Shown: positions 13,255-37,200 of the stretch, piece after piece
Numbering within the stretch: position 1 is the first letter of the stretch
Layout: each line of letters opens with the position of its first letter
Assembly: GCA_028583605.1 (NCBI GenBank)
Contig: CM053327.1
Coordinates: 11,953,629 to 12,017,628, forward strand
Reading direction: 5' to 3'
From: Dastarcus helophoroides
Lineage: Eukaryota > Arthropoda > Insecta > Coleoptera > Bothrideridae
Length of the DNA stretch: 64,000 bases
Program-made: the position numbers and the translations under genes
The notes under the pieces: model-generated
What the model was told of the DNA's origin: nothing
Database searches by the model: none
The model's input: the letters and a program-made list of their open reading frames with translations, nothing else

Positions 13255-13635
13255 ATCGTGGTGTATCGTTTCCTTCCCACGAAGCGGTTCTTAAAAAATG
13301 TTTGTACATTCGTCGGTAAATAGTACAATGTCCGAAACGGTCATTTTGTTCCTGCAGATTGTGTAACGTCCATTCATACAACTGCATCGATTGTTAGTCA
13401 GCTTGATTGAGTTCTTGCACTAGGTAGATGTGATACGGATGAAACTTGTTTTTACACAACAATCATGAAACCGATTTTTGGCTTATTTGTAATGTCACAC
13501 TTATTCTTCTGGTTCTTAAGTGCGGATATTGGACAGCAGCAGCCACTACTGAAACTTGGTTTTCTACGCTCCTTTTTCTCATATTCTGTACTTCCAGTTA
13601 GCTGCAACCTGAAGAATGCCACTAAATTTGAACAT
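13255..13635 (-). pseudogene. Inverted second copy of the transposase start
   Basis: Read on the minus strand, this matches 11190-11575 at the nucleotide level. It includes KNKFHPY, LVQELNQAD and the start of the first catalytic block. It has its own stops and indels, so the two copies have diverged separately. It makes up the inner part of the right arm of the fold-back element. Confidence 0.7.
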
Positions 13636-14536
13636 CTCTGGTCGACATGGTGGGCATACCTACATGCTACAAACTCTAATAAAATTGTTTTTTTTTTTTG
13701 AATTTTAATTGTTTTAGTTCATAATTAATATTTGGGCCATTGTGTTTGCCTTACTCTAACAATTGACCTATTTTTCAAAAAATAATTTTCTTTAAAAAAT
13801 GTAAAGTGTAAACCACATCAACCGATTCTTGTTCGAAAAACATTTTCTGTAATTTGCAGAATAAACGAGACGAAACAAAACCACGACATCCAGGGCTAAC
13901 CCGATAACACGAAATTAATTAAAATTTTGGCAAAATTCTAAATTTCCCAAAAATTATTGGACGGAGGTGGCAATACCTGGTACCAAAAAAAAGGTATTTT
14001 AATTTCGCATCCAATAAGATAATCCAAGATAGGTGGTTCCCTTTGAAAAAATTAAGTTATGCATGTTTGAACAACTGAAGAATTGAGTCGACGGATGTGA
14101 AGAAATTTAAGAAATCTTGCTAACAGCAAAGATGTAAACAAATACTCCATTTCTTCCTGAATCCAAAACCGTATGCCACATAACTCAGAGTCATTGTGTT
14201 TGGAAAATATCGTTAATGGCGTCAAGCTCCGAAATCGTCAAATTTAACCAAAAAAATTAAATTACGCGAAAACGGTTCAACTAAGGGCCTATGTCGTTTT
14301 AGTAAATTCATATTCATTTTTAACAAAGAATCCAAAAATGTAAAAATACATAGAATGTTCTATTTAAAATAAGAAAGTTGTGTTCATTTCCGGTGCAACC
14401 GGAAGGCCGCCATTTTTGGCAATAATTTTAGGTTGTGGAGAACTTTATTTCGAACAACTTTTATTCGAAACATTTTTCGATATTTTGAACGATACCCCTA
14501 CCAAAGACCGATTCCCGCTTAGTGACTCACCCTGTA

Positions 14537-14780
14537 GATATTAATGTAGAGCAACCCCTCTTGCTTGGCTTCAACTTTCAACCCAATATATGTATATTAA
14601 CAATAAACATAAAAATTTCACAGAATTCCACAAAGTAAGAGCTAAAAAATATCAATTATATGAACTAAAGTATAAGTAACCATCAATCTTTGACTACTAG
14701 GTGTTCATAGAAATGCATCTTTTTAAAAAACAATTTATTTTTCAAGACTAGAAACAATAAGTAAAAACAAATCCAAACAT
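14537..14780. other. 3' flank of COA5
   Basis: AT-rich sequence between the fold-back transposon and the COA5 stop codon; probably the COA5 3' UTR. No further gene seen. Confidence 0.45.
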
Positions 14781-15154
14781 CTAATAGCCCTTCCTTCCTC
14801 TAAATCTCTGCCTATTGTCCAGCTACAACAAAAATTAAACCTTTCTTAAACCTTAAAAATTACACCTAAAAAAGAACTTGCAAATCATACCAATGATCTT
14901 TTGCACTCAAAAAATGCGTTCCGCAATACTTGGCATTCAGCAGGCACTGAACCGTCGGTCACTTTGAGACACTCCCTCGGGGTTTTCTTATTCTAAAACA
15001 GCTGTAGATTACTCATTTGCATTAATCTAACCTCACTTTCCACAACCTTCTGTACACAATCGCTTTCGAGCAGACACATTTTTAAATCAGCTCTGACGCC
15101 CGCACAACTTGACTTATCAGCCAATCGTTCGTTTTCTTCTTCGTATCGCATCAT
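14781..15154 (-). CDS. COA5: Cytochrome c oxidase assembly factor 5 (COA5/PET191)
   Basis: A small mitochondrial intermembrane-space protein needed for assembly of respiratory complex IV. Exons on the minus strand: 15154-15047, 14992-14891 and 14822-14781 (stop 14781-14783), giving 83 residues. The twin CX9C motif that defines the family is intact: C17 to C27 in CAGVRADLKMC and C56 to C66 in CQVLRNAFFEC, with further cysteines at 33 and 44. The family tail FRGRKGY is in the last 42-nt exon. Introns are 54 and 68 bp. An alternative donor at 15031 would shorten intron 1 to 39 bp and add five residues; the longer intron fits the usual family length better. Two Met codons stand in tandem at the start (15154 and 15151). 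The gene is head to head with the receptor gene, 1.24 kb away. Confidence 0.93.
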
Positions 15155-16394
15155 TTTCTGCAAATGTATAATAGAAATTATGAATGTGAATTGAGGTTAG
15201 GACCTATCTAGAAGTACTAACGTAGAATTTAGTGATGACGAATTGTCTCCAAGTTTGAGAAGAACTGTATCCTATCTAGTATCCGGAAAAGCGTTTATTA
15301 TCTTATTGCACTATTTAAAGGGGTGCCTTAATATAATTAACTTGTTTTTAAAATAATGTTCCTACTACAACTTACGGCACATATTAACTATTCTGTGTAT
15401 ATGTTGTATATGAACTACGCAAATCCGTAAGGGTTCAATCGATTCGTTTTCAAACAGAGATTTAAGTAATATGCATTTTGTGTCAATGGAACGCATTGGC
15501 TGCTCATCGGGAGTAAAGGAGACGGTTTCCTCGTGAGATCTTACCGGGCCTTATTTTTGAAACGATGAGCAGCAATTGCGTTAAGAAGTCAGAAAGGGGC
15601 CAAGTTTTATTTGTAAGGCACTTAACAGAATACAATTTATCACACCTTCTTAATGTTTTTAAAAAATGTCACTGGTGCCTTAATTTTGTCCAGGAGTTTA
15701 TAATGTCCATCAATATATTTAAAAAAAACTGTTTTGGGCAAACCCATTTTCTTAAAATCGGTACTGTGTTTTAAAAATCCAATAAATCAACAGTACTTAT
15801 TTTATGGTTCAGATTGTTTTGTGTTTCCGTGATAAAAAACCAGACATTTTTTTGAAAATTTAAAAAATTGAAAATAAACACATTTAAAATTGTACAATAT
15901 TCCGGCCAACTTCAAATATAACCGGAAATTATTCATTAGTAGTTCGTTTTTCCTATTTCTGACATTCTGATAGATCTGACATTATATTTGGGAATCCCAG
16001 AAAATTCGAAATTTGAGGTTAAAGTTGAAAACTTTTCTTTGATTTTAACAATTTTAACGAAAGTCGTAGATCGGTGTGCATTTAAATTATACCGTGTAGT
16101 AATCGTGTGAATTATTTGCCTCCGGAGTTTGTGTTATGTTGAGAATTCTGAGAATTAATGAGGATGTCATTATTGTAAACTGATATTCACCTAATGCATA
16201 TTTAGAAAGAAAACAAAATCGATAATAGTGAACTAAATAAGCAAACAATAAATATACATTCCAAAGAGTTCCATTCGTATATCTACATTTATTCTTACCG
16301 GTTCAACCAAAAGGTCAAAAAAGTGAGGTTATTTGTATCCGCTATCGTATCCTTCGCTGAAAAGGCTAATTAAATTAGCCTATAATAAAACAGA
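15155..16394. promoter_or_regulatory. Divergent intergenic region between COA5 and the receptor gene
   Basis: This 1.24-kb interval must hold the 5' ends of both genes, which point away from each other. No TATA or other motif was assigned. The frame at 15565-15774 has no family resemblance and is rejected as coding. Confidence 0.5.
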
Positions 16395-28006
<11,612 letters not shown>

Positions 28007-28129
28007 CTAATCAGTATTATTTTTATGTTTATTTGAAATATTTTGCGTTTTTGAAGAATGTTGTTCGTGGCTTTGAATTAGTCAAAAAAGTTACCCTTAA
28101 GGGGGGTGGGGAATAGGTTTAGAGCACTT

Positions 28130-28135
28130 AATAAA
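28130..28135 (+). terminator. Candidate poly(A) signal of the receptor gene
   Basis: AATAAA 124 bp after the stop codon at 28006. Confidence 0.45.
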
Positions 28136-29600
28136 AAACTAATTTTTTTAAATTCTATAAGTTGTTGGTAAAACCAATCAAAAACATGTTCCCAAAGTTT
28201 CAAATAAAGATTTTAATTCGTTCTAATGTTATGAACGATTAAGTGAGCGTTTCCAACGTCCGACGTGTGTCGTTAAGTGCTCCGCGCGCGGCATGTAAAA
28301 CGGAGGGGTCAGCCGTCACTCGGATAGTCACATGTATTACCTGAATTTGGCAGGCTAAAGAACGTTGACAGATGTTATTTTATTAATTTCCATAATAAAA
28401 ACCTTTGATCTTTGATACTAGAAGTATTAGCGCCTTTTTAACAAAGCATCGGTTTCCAGATAGATTAGCCAAAAAGTTTTGGTATCGACCTTCGTAACAA
28501 GTGTTTCAAGTTTAGAGATACAATATCAACGAATTCAAAAAACGAGCATAGTATTCTACTCACATTGGTAGACCAAGTAAAACATCTTTCAGGGAAATCA
28601 ATATTCTAGTAGTAAAATCAAGTAAATGCTGTGAAAATGAATAAAGTTTTAGTGCAAAAAACTGGCAAATCCCACTCTAAAATTCGCTGGAATCTCTGAT
28701 TAACCCGTAAATAATGTAAATAAATTCATGACTCCCTTGAATTTGCCTCATGGAAATTTTCTTTTAAATGCGTTTTTCTTAAACGATTTTTTTTAAATAT
28801 TATGTATGTACACTTAAAAAGTTTTTAACCAATCATTTTAAAAATTCATAGTTAATTTCTTTATATAATTACACTCAATGTGAACCTAAATTCGGAACAA
28901 TATTATTGTATAAAGGTATTTGTTTATTGTAAAAGTTGGTTTTTTTTTGTTTAAACACCTGCAAAAAAAGGCTAGTTTTCAATCTTTTTATATCATCAAT
29001 TCAGATAAAAACTGTGGCTTCCAGAATGTACACAAAGAGCGAAGTCAAATGGTGCTTCTAGGATGTGCAACACCCTCTTTCGCATTTTTCAGGAAATATT
29101 TCAAAAAAATGAATATTTACTTCAATATATGTGTCAAATGTTCTCATAGTCTCGATAAAAAAAATGAAAATCACTAAAAATACTTAGCCCTAAACCTATC
29201 TCCTCCCTTAAAGTAGGGACTTTTGAAGTCATTCAAGTACTCACTTGTTTTTTCTTTTGTTTGCTGTTCCGTTTTGTTATTTTTTAAACCGAATAAACGA
29301 TTTTGTTGTAGTTTGTTTTTCAACCTCACTTTTTGTAAAGTATCTAAAGATTTGGAATAATTAGAGATCCAGATGGCGAGAAATGCTACTACTAAAAATA
29401 AATAACTCTCAATGAAAAACCTAACCTAACTAATCTAAACCTAGTAAGTTAGGTTTACAATTATAGCAAATAATATATGCTATATGAGATTATAGGAGGG
29501 TAAATCAGATATAAACCGGAATTTCTATCATGTCGCTATGAGGGCTTCGGGAGTGTGCGCATACTCTTAGACATGTTAGGTGGGGATATCACGTGATTTC
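28136..29600. other. Intergenic sequence after the receptor gene
   Basis: AT-rich, apart from a short GC-richer patch at about 28240-28330 whose nature is unknown. No coding evidence. Confidence 0.45.
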
Positions 29601-29649
29601 CTGGAGTCAAGCGAATTCCGTTCTCGCCGTTCGTCAGTTGTAAATACAA

Positions 29650-30545
29650 TGAATGAGCAAGAGGTTCATCCTCAGTTGCGCAGCGATTATTATTAAATTT
29701 CTTAGCGTTGAAGCACTAGACTAGACTAGAAGCACAGTTTGGGGATACTTGTTTGAAGAAAACTCGAGTGTATGAAAGGCACAAACAATTTTTGGAAGGA
29801 CGAACTCAAGGTGAAATTGAACCCCATGCCCGTAGTCCTAGGACCAGTGTGACTGCGGATTAGACTAACGATGTTTAACGGTTTTGGAAGGTGATCACAA
29901 CGTCTGGAGATTTGTCAGCGCCATCTTGGACGTTTTCAACGTAAAGGTAATGGTTTTTTGCAACTTATCGTTACGTGTGATAGTGTGATGAGACTTGGGT
30001 CCATCATTACACCTGTAAATCTAAACAAGCAAGCATGGAGCGGGGAAGAAAGGGGGAAGGTGCACCCGTCAAGGCAAAAACTCGCGTCTCAGCTAGAAAG
30101 GTTTTTGCGACAGTGTTTTGGGTCGATTTTCTTCATGAACGTCGTACGGTTAATGGTGCCTAGTACTACTCCCAGTTATTGGATGAAACAAAATGTGCAT
30201 ATCGGCGGAAGAGGCGCGAATTTTGGGTTAGAAATGTTATTTTGCTTCACGACAATGCCAGTCCCCACTTAGCCAATCTGACACATCAAAAATTAGAGGA
30301 AATGCATTGGGCAACATTAGAGCACCCTCCTTATAGTTCTGACTTATCACCTTGCAATTATCATATGTTTGGGCCACTGAAAGAAGCTCTAGGAGGTAAG
30401 TGATTCCTGTTAAGACATTTGTGCGCAATTGGCTGCAAACACGCCTCCCTTCTTTTTATGATGATGGTATTAAAAAACTCCCAATCCGTTGGGAAAAATA
30501 CTTAACAAAATCAGGAAATTATGTAGAAAAACAGTTAATAACTTT
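29650..30545 (+). pseudogene. mariner-family transposase, dead copy
   Basis: It starts MNEQEVHPQLRSDYY near 29650, then passes through stops. Blocks in shifting frames match mariner proteins: DETWVHHYT around 29990 (frameshifted), YSQLLDETKCAYRRKRR around 30170, LLHDNASPHLANLT (second catalytic Asp), then HPPYSSDLSPCNYHMFG. Counting 34 residues on from the second Asp, the third catalytic position is Asn (CNYH) instead of Asp. The tail FVRNWLQTRLPSFYDDGI ends near 30545. Stops, frameshifts and the lost Asp make it inactive. Confidence 0.82.
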
Positions 30546-33500
30546 CTTTTATGTATCTTGTTCCAATAAATTTTTAAAAACAAATTCCGTCGTATTTTCC
30601 ACAATAACCTATGTTGGGCCGGGCAATGCACACAATGACTGATTTCGCACTGTGCCTGTAATGGACCAAGCAGAAAAACTCCTTTTTCATAAACTGAAAA
30701 AACTTTTGCCGGTGTAGTAATCTTTTTATTATCCATGGACTTACACATATTTAGAATATTTTGACTTTTTTGTTAAATTGACTTTAATTTCTTTAGTCTT
30801 TTTTGCGTTTCCTTTCCTCAGTTTTTTAATTTCTTTTTTTTTACGTATCTGTATTCGAAATCTAGGGAAAAAAGAATATGACAAATCCCATACATTTAGA
30901 GTTTTCTCTTGAAATTGGCCCAGTTGGTATTGAAATTTCGAAATCCGCCAATTTCGGGTGGTGGCTGTTTAAGAACCACTGATTTGAAGAAAATAAACAA
31001 AAACTCCAGATTTACAGTTTTTTGGTTTAAACATTTGCAGCTTTTTTCCGATTATCTACACTTTTTCTTCACGAAAGGGTTGGCAAGAAATTTTCACAGT
31101 CAACTTGATACCTTTTTTATTGTTTTGTTGCGCCGGCCGCGAGTTTAAGAAAATAAGAATTGAAAATCGGCTTTTTAAAATCTGTTTCTGTTTTGTCTCG
31201 GAGTTGGTAAAGTAAAAGTAAACAAAAAATGACTTCATCATTTTATTATTGGTCCACAAAAGTTCGTACATATATTTATACAGTTTATTATAAACTACAC
31301 ATGTATTACATAAATTCCAACATATATAAAATATACGCTTTTTTTGCAAAAAAACTACAAAAATAACATCTCATGGAGCATTTTGAATAAGGTTGCATCC
31401 TACCAAAAACGAAGGTGTGTCGAAGCAGTCATAGTATATGTATATTAAAGCTTTTTTGATTTTTTTTTTGGAAATTTTAAACACGTGATATGTAACATTG
31501 ATTTAAAAATTACAGTAATTTGGAAATTGGTGCATTTTAAAAGTAGTTTGCAGTCACAACATGACGTCTCTGTCGCAGATTGAACAAAATATATAAGTTT
31601 TATAGAAGTCGTTTGTTTGTAACGTTCGAATAAGACTTTGAAAACTTTACTACTTAAAGTTATTACATATTTAGGTTAACTTTTCAAGTTCCTGAAGGGT
31701 ATTAGGGAGTATTCAAGTTAATACTTAATGCTTTCGAAATCGTAAGCATATTTTCATTGATTTTAGACCTTTTGCTTCAAAGAAAGAAAGTTGCAGACTT
31801 GCCCTCCCCCGAAGAGTGACTGCAGTCTTTGACTATATATTGTATAAGACGTGACACTATATACTTTTTAAATTTGAGAAAGTAACTAAGTAATACATTT
31901 ACTATTTATAGATGTACGTAGACTTTATAAAACGAAATTTTTTTTGATTTATTTCGTTAAAATTTGTAGCATCCAGCTAGATATTCTGGAAAGTATTATT
32001 TAAATAATTTATTTCTCAAGAAATAAAACTGATAATGTTAAAAAAAACAGTAATACATTACAATTTAGTAACTCTTTAAGTTATTGAACATTTTAAAGAA
32101 ATTCAGTTCTTAGATAATATCTAGGGAAATATTATAAATATGTGCAAGTTAACGGCTGCTTTCAGTTCAAAATATATTTTAGGAATAATTGAAGCTCCAA
32201 AATGTGCCGACTAAAGGTGAAAAGTGATGCACAAAGTGGACAAAATCAATTTTTCTTCTAGAAAAAATTGGATTTCAAATCAGATTTGCCTCTTTCACTT
32301 TCTCTGCCACTCTTTTTATCATTTACTCCTCTTCGAGTAACTGAAATAATCTATTAATTTATTTGATGATCATCGAAAGATATGGGCCTTGATTGATAAA
32401 AATTTAATGGATTAACTTAAAATTTAATTATTTTTACTAGACCTATTTCATTACGAAGCTCCTTAGATATCAATTTAAGGAAAAACATTATTTTAAAATT
32501 TTTCCCGAAATATCTGGCTTCTTCCCATACTTTTGATTTTGTTCTGAAAATTTTGTATTTTTTCCCGCGGTTTCGTTTTTTTTTCTCGAGATTTTCACTT
32601 TATTCTCGAAAAAAAAAAGAAATTTCAATTTTCAACTTAAAATTTTACTTTGTCCTTAAATTTCGACTTTTGAGATATCAAGAAAAGTTAATAAAACATT
32701 TCACGCTTAACTTAAAATTTTTAAATTTTTCTTTGCAAATTTTGAAAAATTTCGATTTTATTTTCTAAAACTATTGATTCTAAAGTCGAAATTTTAAGAA
32801 AAATTAAAACTTTGAGAAATGAAATTTTTATATCAGTCGAAATTTAATTAGTAAGAAATTTCAAGAGCAACATTTCTATTTTTTTTGAAATAACATAAGA
32901 TTCTAGTATGAAAACTTCTTTCAATTTAATTTGCTTAACATAGAAAACTAATAATCTACATGCACTTGAATTAATATTGTTATTGTTGAATCTAACCTCA
33001 AAATTAAGAATTTGTCAGGCGCGTGTGTCGATTCCTAGTAAGAATTCATCATGTTATACTTTTGATTGTATCCAAATTAAAATAAAAGAAAATTTAAATT
33101 ATTCATTTCTTTTACTGCCCCATCAGCATAAATACTTCAAAATTTTTCATAGACAAAAATAATCTGCGATCCATACATTTTTCATAAAAAAAAATTAAAA
33201 AAATAAAATTCAATCAGGTATCTATTTAATGATGAATAATAACACACGCAAAATGTCATCTACAGACCCATTTAAATTTTTGGGAATACAGCATTTCTTA
33301 AAACTTTACCAAAAAGAAGAGTTGTTACGTTCCATTACCCAATCCTCGAATTTAATGCTTTTCAATTTTTTAACAAGAAATGATTATTTAAAAAAAAACG
33401 TAATATTTTTATTACACCTTAGCTTTAGTTAAAATAAACTAATTCGATTCAGAAAAAATGAATAGAATTATTTTATTTTAATTCTTATGTTTTTTGAGTA

Positions 33501-34287
33501 GTATCTGTAGATGAGTAGCAACGTGAATTCATCACTTCATTTAATAATTAAATTAGAAGTTTTACATTACATTAGGTTAGGTTTAAAAACATATAAAACT
33601 TAACATGAAATTTATTAATAAATAAATCTTCGTAATATACTTATCGAACCTTACCTAAAATTAATACTTTCTCTTTTAGCTTAAATTATTAATTTTAGGT
33701 TAAGCTTAATATTTTTATTAAACCTAATTAAAATTTAATAATTTAATATATGCAACCCATTAATGAATTAGTGTTTCTCATTTATTTAACATTTTTGTTG
33801 ATTAATGGATTATTTCATTTGCATGACCATGAATAGTGTCAGGCGGCGCAAATTTCCAATAAAATTAATTTAATTTGGTTTTTCTATTTTATAAATAAAT
33901 AAAATAATAAGTTGGCTACATTATTTTCGTCCAGCTTATGTATCCATCAAAAATTATCCAGCTGTGTATGTAAATGCAGTTATATTTTTATAATAAATTA
34001 TTGGTATTCAATTACGCTCTAAAAATATTTTATCAATGATATTTCCATAATTGCAAGCCGTTTACAAAGGCAACTTTTTCAAAAATATTGCTTCAGAAGT
34101 TGTAATCGGTAAAAATAGAACACTCTTCCTAAAATCGGCGTAAGTTATCAAATCCACTTGTGCAGCAATTTCACATTCAGTTCTCGCATCTGGACATATT
34201 GACTATCATCAGTATTGTTCGAAATTGTCGACACCCGATCGAAAAAAAACTATAAATCGCTTTGTTGCGAATTATTGCTAAATTTCC
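30546..34287. other. Intergenic AT-rich sequence between mariner relic and K2P gene
   Basis: No coding evidence. 32490-32880 has CGAAATTT-type words of the kind that form the larger degenerate tracts. The 3' UTR of the K2P gene should lie just below 34288. Confidence 0.5.
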
Positions 34288-37200
34288 TCACGGCAGTCGA
34301 AATTCTTTTCCGGCGAGCGGCTCCTCCGGACTCGGACTGTCCGTCCTCCTCGACCTCACCCTCACTACTTGTCTGTGAGGATTCTCATCGTTGGAGGGAC
34401 TGTAATTGGCGCCGTATTGGAGGCCAAGGCCAGAGCCGGCCAATCTGACTTTCTCTGAATTGGTCTCCTCATTAGTCGTAAAGAGAAGGCCGATGTTCAG
34501 CTGAGGGATATCGTAGAAGACGGCAAGGGCTAACATCATGAACGTTATTCCAAGAAAGAGGTAAACTAAAAAAATACAATATTGCTTGGTATTTCCTAGT
34601 TGTAAGACGTATACTGATTTTAATTTGATCAGAAAAATATGAGATAAAGCACTAACCTGTTGTGACAATTTTGTATAGAGTGCGATAAGGTTGATTATCG
34701 GTATCCCCTGGGATATAGTCTCCAAGTCCAATCGTCGTTAAAGAAATGAAACAATAATAAATTGAATCTAAATAATCCCAGTCAGGTTCTATCGATGAGA
34801 ATACTGCTGCTGGTACCAATAAAAATACAATTACCAATATTGCAACTGAAAAATTATTTAACTGTTTTTGGAGATTATGAATTTTTTAGTTGTAATTTTT
34901 ACCGATGAGGAAAAGATGTAAGACCCTAATATTTAATGGTTGATATAGATGGCCCAGGCGTGAGTTGAGCCACTGAAGTACCCATATTGTAGGTACCAAG
35001 AGTCTCGCCACTAACGCCGATAGAAGCACCAAAGTCAGTGGTATACCAACAACGGCGTAGAGTATACAAAACATTTTTCCCGTTCTGCTCAGTGGTGTTA
35101 CATGTCCATAACCTGAAAGAATACATCCAAATATAACTCGGCTGGAGGGAAACGTTCCTCCCCGAACATGCAAGTAGCCAGGATTTTACTTGGGATGGAT
35201 CCAATGTCCAACCGTTCAACTCACATTCTACAGTCCTGTTCCCATTGAAATTAAAGATTGCTCTTCAGAAAAAGGTGACGAACATATAATTGTCTTAATA
35301 GGGTTGCTGATTTCTCGAGAGAACTTTGAAATCAAATTTCGATAATTCAAAGCATTAATATTTTTAAAAAGAGCTCAAATTTTGAGATTAAAGACAAAAA
35401 AGAAAAAAGGGAAAATTTAGGGAAAAAAACACGAAATTTTGAAATTTTCTCATATTCCTTAATTTTTGTTCCTAGTGCAGTTGCACTAACTTTGACATGT
35501 TACACCTTTGACTTCTAAACGTTCAGAACTTTTATGACATTGACATTCCTTATTTATTTGGATGAAAACTGCAAACAGTCAAAATGAGATTTCGAGAATC
35601 TTACCTATGGTTGTTACGACGGTTCCAGAAAAAAATAGAGATTGTCCGAAGCTCCAGTTGGATTCACCGGAGACATTTCTTGTAGCTGACACCCCTCTGT
35701 TGTTGGCTTTCACAATTTCTGTTATTAAATTTTCCAAAGCTTGATCTGCAAAAGATACAAGCTAATTTGAAAAGGGTCATGACAGGCGACCATCAGTAAA
35801 CTAGGAGAAAACAAAAAATAATCAAAATTAAAAAATGTCGTCTATTACCGAGGCTGCTCAAGATGAAGCAATTTGGAAAGAGTTTATTTTTCCATTTTAT
35901 GATGTTAATCAGGAAGGGCAACGAGAGTGATTAATCATTCTCTCTGCGCTGTCAAATGCTAATCATAAAATGAATATTTCTCATCTGTTCTCTTCTGTCT
36001 CCAAATTATTTATAGTGTAAATGAATATAGAGAAGCATATGCAAATGTCATTCATCTTTATCTCTGTTAAATTTGAATGATTATAAATGTACATATACAT
36101 TAATATGTACAAATAAAGAACCCATTTGTAAATTATATCTAAAAAGGAGCCAGACATGCAAATTTCATAAAATGATGCAATGAGTATAAAAGTTGAACCA
36201 CAAAGGTTAAACTCGCAGCAGGTGGTTGAAAAGTAAGCAAAAGCCATGAAAATTATATAGAAAATAAAAGAGTAAAAATAGAAAGTAAGATAGGAAACTT
36301 CCTCCGTGTTGTCCTTAAATTAGAAAGTTTTATTTGATTAGTCTAAACTTCATTGCACCTTGATTAATTAATGGATTAAAGTAGAAGGTCAAACATACTT
36401 CCACAAAAAGTCACACGACAAATTACCATAAAATTTGACTTCAATCGAAATTTCACAAAAAATATTTTGAGTTTCGAACGAACTTCACCAAAGAATTGCT
36501 TTTAAGTCGAAATCTTGACCTATAGTACGATTCCAGGAAAAGGTAACACAACAGTGATCAATTGGTCAGTGCTTATTTCAGAAAATAAAATAGTCGACAA
36601 TTTGAATTTGATACTTTAAATTCACAAGAAATAAAATCTAAGTTAATTTAGTGAAGCAATAGTGATGGAGTTTTAGGAAGACAAATCTATAATTTTCGAC
36701 TTTAAAGCTTGAATTTCGAAAAAGTCGAAATCCTGGATTTACCCTGAATGTCTTGGAAAAAAGTAGAAGACTATCTTTGGACTTTTAATTTCGGGAAAAA
36801 GTACCAACATCTTAACGTCAATCGTTAATGTTTATTTCAAGTAGACATTTCGAATTTGACGTTTCAAACTTACAAGAGGTAAAGTCGAGATTATTTTGGC
36901 AGAGGCAACGTAGGGAGCATACAATTTCAGGAAGAAAAAGTCATAATGTTTTACTTTATTGCCTGGATTTTAAATAATTCGATATGGTGATCACGAAAAA
37001 AGTTTTGAGTTTTGAATTTGATGAAAAAAAGCCGAAATATTAATTTTGAACTTTAAATTTCAGACAAAAAAATCATTTTTTCAAAACATAGCACAACAAC
37101 AAAAAATACCAAAATTTGCAATTTAAATTTTGAAAGTGATTTGAGTTAACTTGAAATTTTCAGTTTGAATATATTTCAGCAAAAGGCTCAAAACTGCGAC

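Larger units (their letters stand above)
10331..14536. mobile_element. Fold-back DDE (Tc1/mariner-IS630 type) transposon with very long inverted arms
   Basis: The outer 675 bp or so (about 10337-11010) returns as a close reverse complement at about 13866-14530, including the paired boxes GTGAGTCACTAAGCGGG and CGGAAGGCCGCCAT. The symmetry continues inward at lower identity into transposase coding sequence: the left copy runs from 11074, and an inverted copy lies at about 13255-13635. Each arm is thus about 1.2 kb around a 1.7-kb centre. The right terminus reads GTGACTCACCCTGTA, with a TA at the edge as expected for this superfamily; the left terminus is degraded. It lies between the unrecognised gene and COA5. 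Confidence 0.85.

Noticed and set aside
28240..28330. GC-richer patch after the receptor gene, considered as a small RNA gene
   Set aside because: No cloverleaf, box C/D or H/ACA pattern could be drawn.
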